Source of the DNA: a virus
Reading direction: 5' to 3' (one strand)
Virus record (IMG/VR): IMGVR_UViG_3300045966_000260
Location: 1 to 38,277 of that record
Length of the DNA: 38,277 nucleotides
Positions within the stretch are counted from its first letter, which is position 1. Each line of letters starts with the position of its first letter. Position numbers and translations under genes: made by a program. The notes beneath the pieces are model-generated. The model was not told the origin of the DNA. It made no database searches and saw only the letters and a list, made by a program, of their open reading frames with translations. Positions 36,753 through 38,277 of the stretch are shown here, piece after piece.

Positions 36753-37272
36753 ACAACCAGAGCTGTGGAATGCTTTGACCTTTCGCACCGCCACCCCAGG
36801 CAGCCCGCATGCGGCCGCTGAGGATATTATCCTGCGCCTCGAGGCCCTCGATGGCAGCCTGCCGGAGCGCCAGTGCGTCTGGTATGAGGCCGCCTGGAAG
36901 CTCCCGGAAGTCCGCCAGCTCGTCATGGCCCTGTGTGCGCAGGTGGGGTGTGAGCAACTCGGACGCGTGATCATCTCACGCCTCAAGCCGGGAGCCATCA
37001 TTCCCAGACATAGCGATGTGGGGACGCATCCCCTCCAGTATTGCCGCTTCCGCTTCTGGGGACGCTATCATCTCGTGCTCCAGACCGATCCGGCGGCGGT
37101 CTTTACCTGTGAGGACGAGGTCGTCCACATGGCGGCGGGGGAGGTGTGGTATTTCCGCAATGACCGGGAGCATAGCGTCGAGTGGTTCGGGGACGGCCAG
37201 ACCGAGCGCATCCATGTTATCTGCGACATTCACACCGCCAACGAACCCGATCGGGAGGAGGTCGCATGCTGA
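36688..37272 (+). CDS. Aspartyl/asparaginyl beta-hydroxylase-like 2OG-Fe(II) protein
   Basis: A 194-aa protein with GAAGGAG upstream. I-I-P-R-H-S-D (His108, Asp110), R-Y-H-L-V-L, M-A-A-G-E-V-W-Y-F, then H-S-V (His162) and R-I-H-V-I-C-D-I (Arg174) reproduce the double-stranded beta-helix pattern of the Asp/Asn beta-hydroxylase family: HxD...H for iron and Arg for 2-oxoglutarate. It probably hydroxylates a side chain of a phage or host protein. It lies in late genes with an acetyltransferase, between needle candidate and ejection proteins. Confidence 0.8.
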   Translation: MKYFLQLASGIHVQPALLSVYRQPELWNALTFRTATPGSPHAAAEDIILRLEALDGSLPERQCVWYEAAWKLPEVRQLVMALCAQVGCEQLGRVIISRLKPGAIIPRHSDVGTHPLQYCRFRFWGRYHLVLQTDPAAVFTCEDEVVHMAAGEVWYFRNDREHSVEWFGDGQTERIHVICDIHTANEPDREEVAC

Positions 37273-37730
37273 CTTTCCAGCAGGAAGCGTGGCCCGCCTT
37301 TGCGGCCGAAGCCCGCCCGCTGTGGGATCTGCACTGGCAAGAGATCGCGCTGGACCAGGACGTGATCCCGCTGGTGCCCGACCACGCCGCCTATACGGCG
37401 CTCGACCAGGCCGACGTGTTGCACGTCGTGACGGCCCGGGCCGAGGGGCAGCTCGTGGGCTATGTGGTGGGCATCCTCAAGCCGCACCTGCACTATGCCA
37501 CCACGCTGCATTACCACATGGACGTGCTCTGGCTGCATCCGCAATGGCGCCAGGGGCTGGCCGGCTACCGGCTGCTGCAGGCCGTGGAGCGCACCGTGCA
37601 GCAGCGCGTGGGGGGGATGGTCAAGATCCTGTTGGGGACGAAGCAGCATTATGATCTGAGCACGCTGTATGCCCGGCTGGGCTACACGGAGATCGAGCGC
37701 ACCTGGGCCAAGGTGCTCAAAGGAGACTAA
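37266..37730 (+). CDS. GNAT-family acetyltransferase
   Basis: A 154-aa protein with GAGGAGG upstream, overlapping the hydroxylase gene by seven bases. The GNAT core is visible: V-T-A-R-A-E-G-Q-L-V-G-Y-V (beta strands), M-D-V-L-W-L-H-P-Q-W-R-Q-G-L-A-G (acetyl-CoA loop, Q/R-x-x-G), L-L-Q-A-V-E-R-T-V, and a final L-Y-A-R-L-G-Y-T-E. Substrate unknown. Such enzymes occur just upstream of ejection protein genes in other podophages. Confidence 0.85.
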   Translation: MLTFQQEAWPAFAAEARPLWDLHWQEIALDQDVIPLVPDHAAYTALDQADVLHVVTARAEGQLVGYVVGILKPHLHYATTLHYHMDVLWLHPQWRQGLAGYRLLQAVERTVQQRVGGMVKILLGTKQHYDLSTLYARLGYTEIERTWAKVLKGD

Positions 37731-37733
37731 GCG

Positions 37734-38277
37734 ATGGTTGTGGCAGCGGCGGCAGTGGCAGCGGCGGCAACGATTGGCACCGCCGCGATCAGTTCCGCCA
37801 GTCAATCAAAAGCCTCCAGGGAGGCCTCGCAGACCCAGGCCGCCGCCTCGGACGCGGCGGTGCAACTCCAGCGCGAACAATTCGAGCAGACCCGCGCCGA
37901 CCTGGCGCCGTGGCGCGAAGCCGGGGCATGGGCCCTGCCGCGCTTGCAACAGATGATTCGGCAGGGGCCCGGGCAGCCGTTTCAGGCGCCGCGCGGGCTC
38001 GATCCCCGGCAGTACACCTTCGTGCCCCCGACCGCCGCGACGCTCCAACAGGACCCCGGCTTCCAGTTCCGGCTCCAGACGGGGATGCAAGCCCTGGAAG
38101 GCACCGCCGCGGCGCGCGGCGGGCTGCTCAGTGGCGGGGCCCTGCGCGGCGCGCTGGACCTCGGCCAGCAGATGGGCAGCCAGGAGTACGGCGCGGCATA
38201 CGGGCGCGCCCTGGGACAGAATGAACTGCGCTATGGCCGGGCGCTGACGGCCAATCAGGATCAGTACAACCGCGCCT
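37734..38277 (+). CDS. DNA transfer/ejection protein, N-terminal part (joins 1-431)
   Basis: The gene starts at ATG 37734 with AAAGGAG upstream and runs off the end of the contig, continuing at base 1. Residues 2-22 are a hydrophobic Ala/Val stretch that may cross or bind membrane. Then come a helix, F-E-Q-T-R-A-D-L-A-P-W-R-E-A-G, and a D-P-G-F-Q-F-R-L-Q-T-G motif with G-G-L-L-S-G-G-A-L-R-G, both diagnostic of P22 gp7-like DNA transfer proteins. The joined length is 292 aa. Confidence 0.85.
   Translation, partial: MVVAAAAVAAAATIGTAAISSASQSKASREASQTQAAASDAAVQLQREQFEQTRADLAPWREAGAWALPRLQQMIRQGPGQPFQAPRGLDPRQYTFVPPTAATLQQDPGFQFRLQTGMQALEGTAAARGGLLSGGALRGALDLGQQMGSQEYGAAYGRALGQNELRYGRALTANQDQYNRA
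38182..38277. repeat. Terminal direct repeat, right copy
   Basis: Identical to bases 1-96. See the left copy: the contig is circular as assembled, with about 38,181 unique bases. Confidence 0.95.

Overview
The window is an essentially complete genome of a temperate, tailed double-stranded DNA phage with a P22-like short-tailed virion. The first 96 bases are repeated exactly as the last 96 (1-96 = 38182-38277), and one gene reads through the join. The contig is therefore circular as assembled, about 38,181 bp unique, from a circular or circularly permuted (headful-packaged) genome. The DNA is GC-rich with standard stop codons and strong GGAGG-type ribosome sites. The host cannot be named. A lipobox, a virion transglycosylase and Sec-type leaders point to a Gram-negative bacterium. 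Dispersed heptamer repeats and palindromes resemble chromosomal repeats and may be a host signature.

Layout. (1) 26.1-38.3 kb and, across the join, 1-5.2 kb, plus strand: small and large terminase, DUF3008-like protein, portal, scaffold, P22-type coat, gp4-like and gp10-like tail completion proteins, a coiled-coil needle candidate, a 2OG-Fe(II) hydroxylase-like enzyme, a GNAT acetyltransferase, and three ejection-type proteins, the last with a lytic transglycosylase domain. (2) 5.2-6.2 kb, minus strand: four small genes (RHH regulator, secreted protein, two membrane/coiled-coil proteins) behind one sigma70-like promoter. (3) 6.2-13.2 kb, plus strand: tail fibre, a beta-helix tailspike-like protein with a signal peptide, and a BNR-like lipoprotein, with small genes between. 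(4) 20.8-13.5 kb, minus strand: early/replication operon with Cro-like and excisionase-like regulators, HNH nuclease, an initiator carrying four 21-bp iterons inside its gene, a helicase-loader candidate, small accessory genes, and a last gene split by a group I intron with a LAGLIDADG homing endonuclease. (5) 20.8-22.8 kb: repressor and tyrosine integrase on the plus strand, facing the Cro-like gene across palindromic operators. (6) 25.5-22.8 kb, minus strand: a second early operon of small membrane, zinc-binding and SWIM-domain proteins, controlled from a divergent region with its own XRE regulator and operator.

The most unusual content is: the group I intron, whose P1-P9 elements and both splice sites can be read from the sequence and restore a 213-aa protein; two long GCCGNN hexanucleotide arrays flanking a lone plus-strand RHH gene that runs into the array as a proline-X tail; mosaic elements of heptamers and nested palindromes between and inside genes; lambda-like iterons in the initiator gene; and a promoter-hairpin-terminator unit that looks like a free-standing phage small RNA.

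No canonical endolysin was recognised. Lysis may use the virion transglycosylase together with one of several small membrane proteins, but that is inference.
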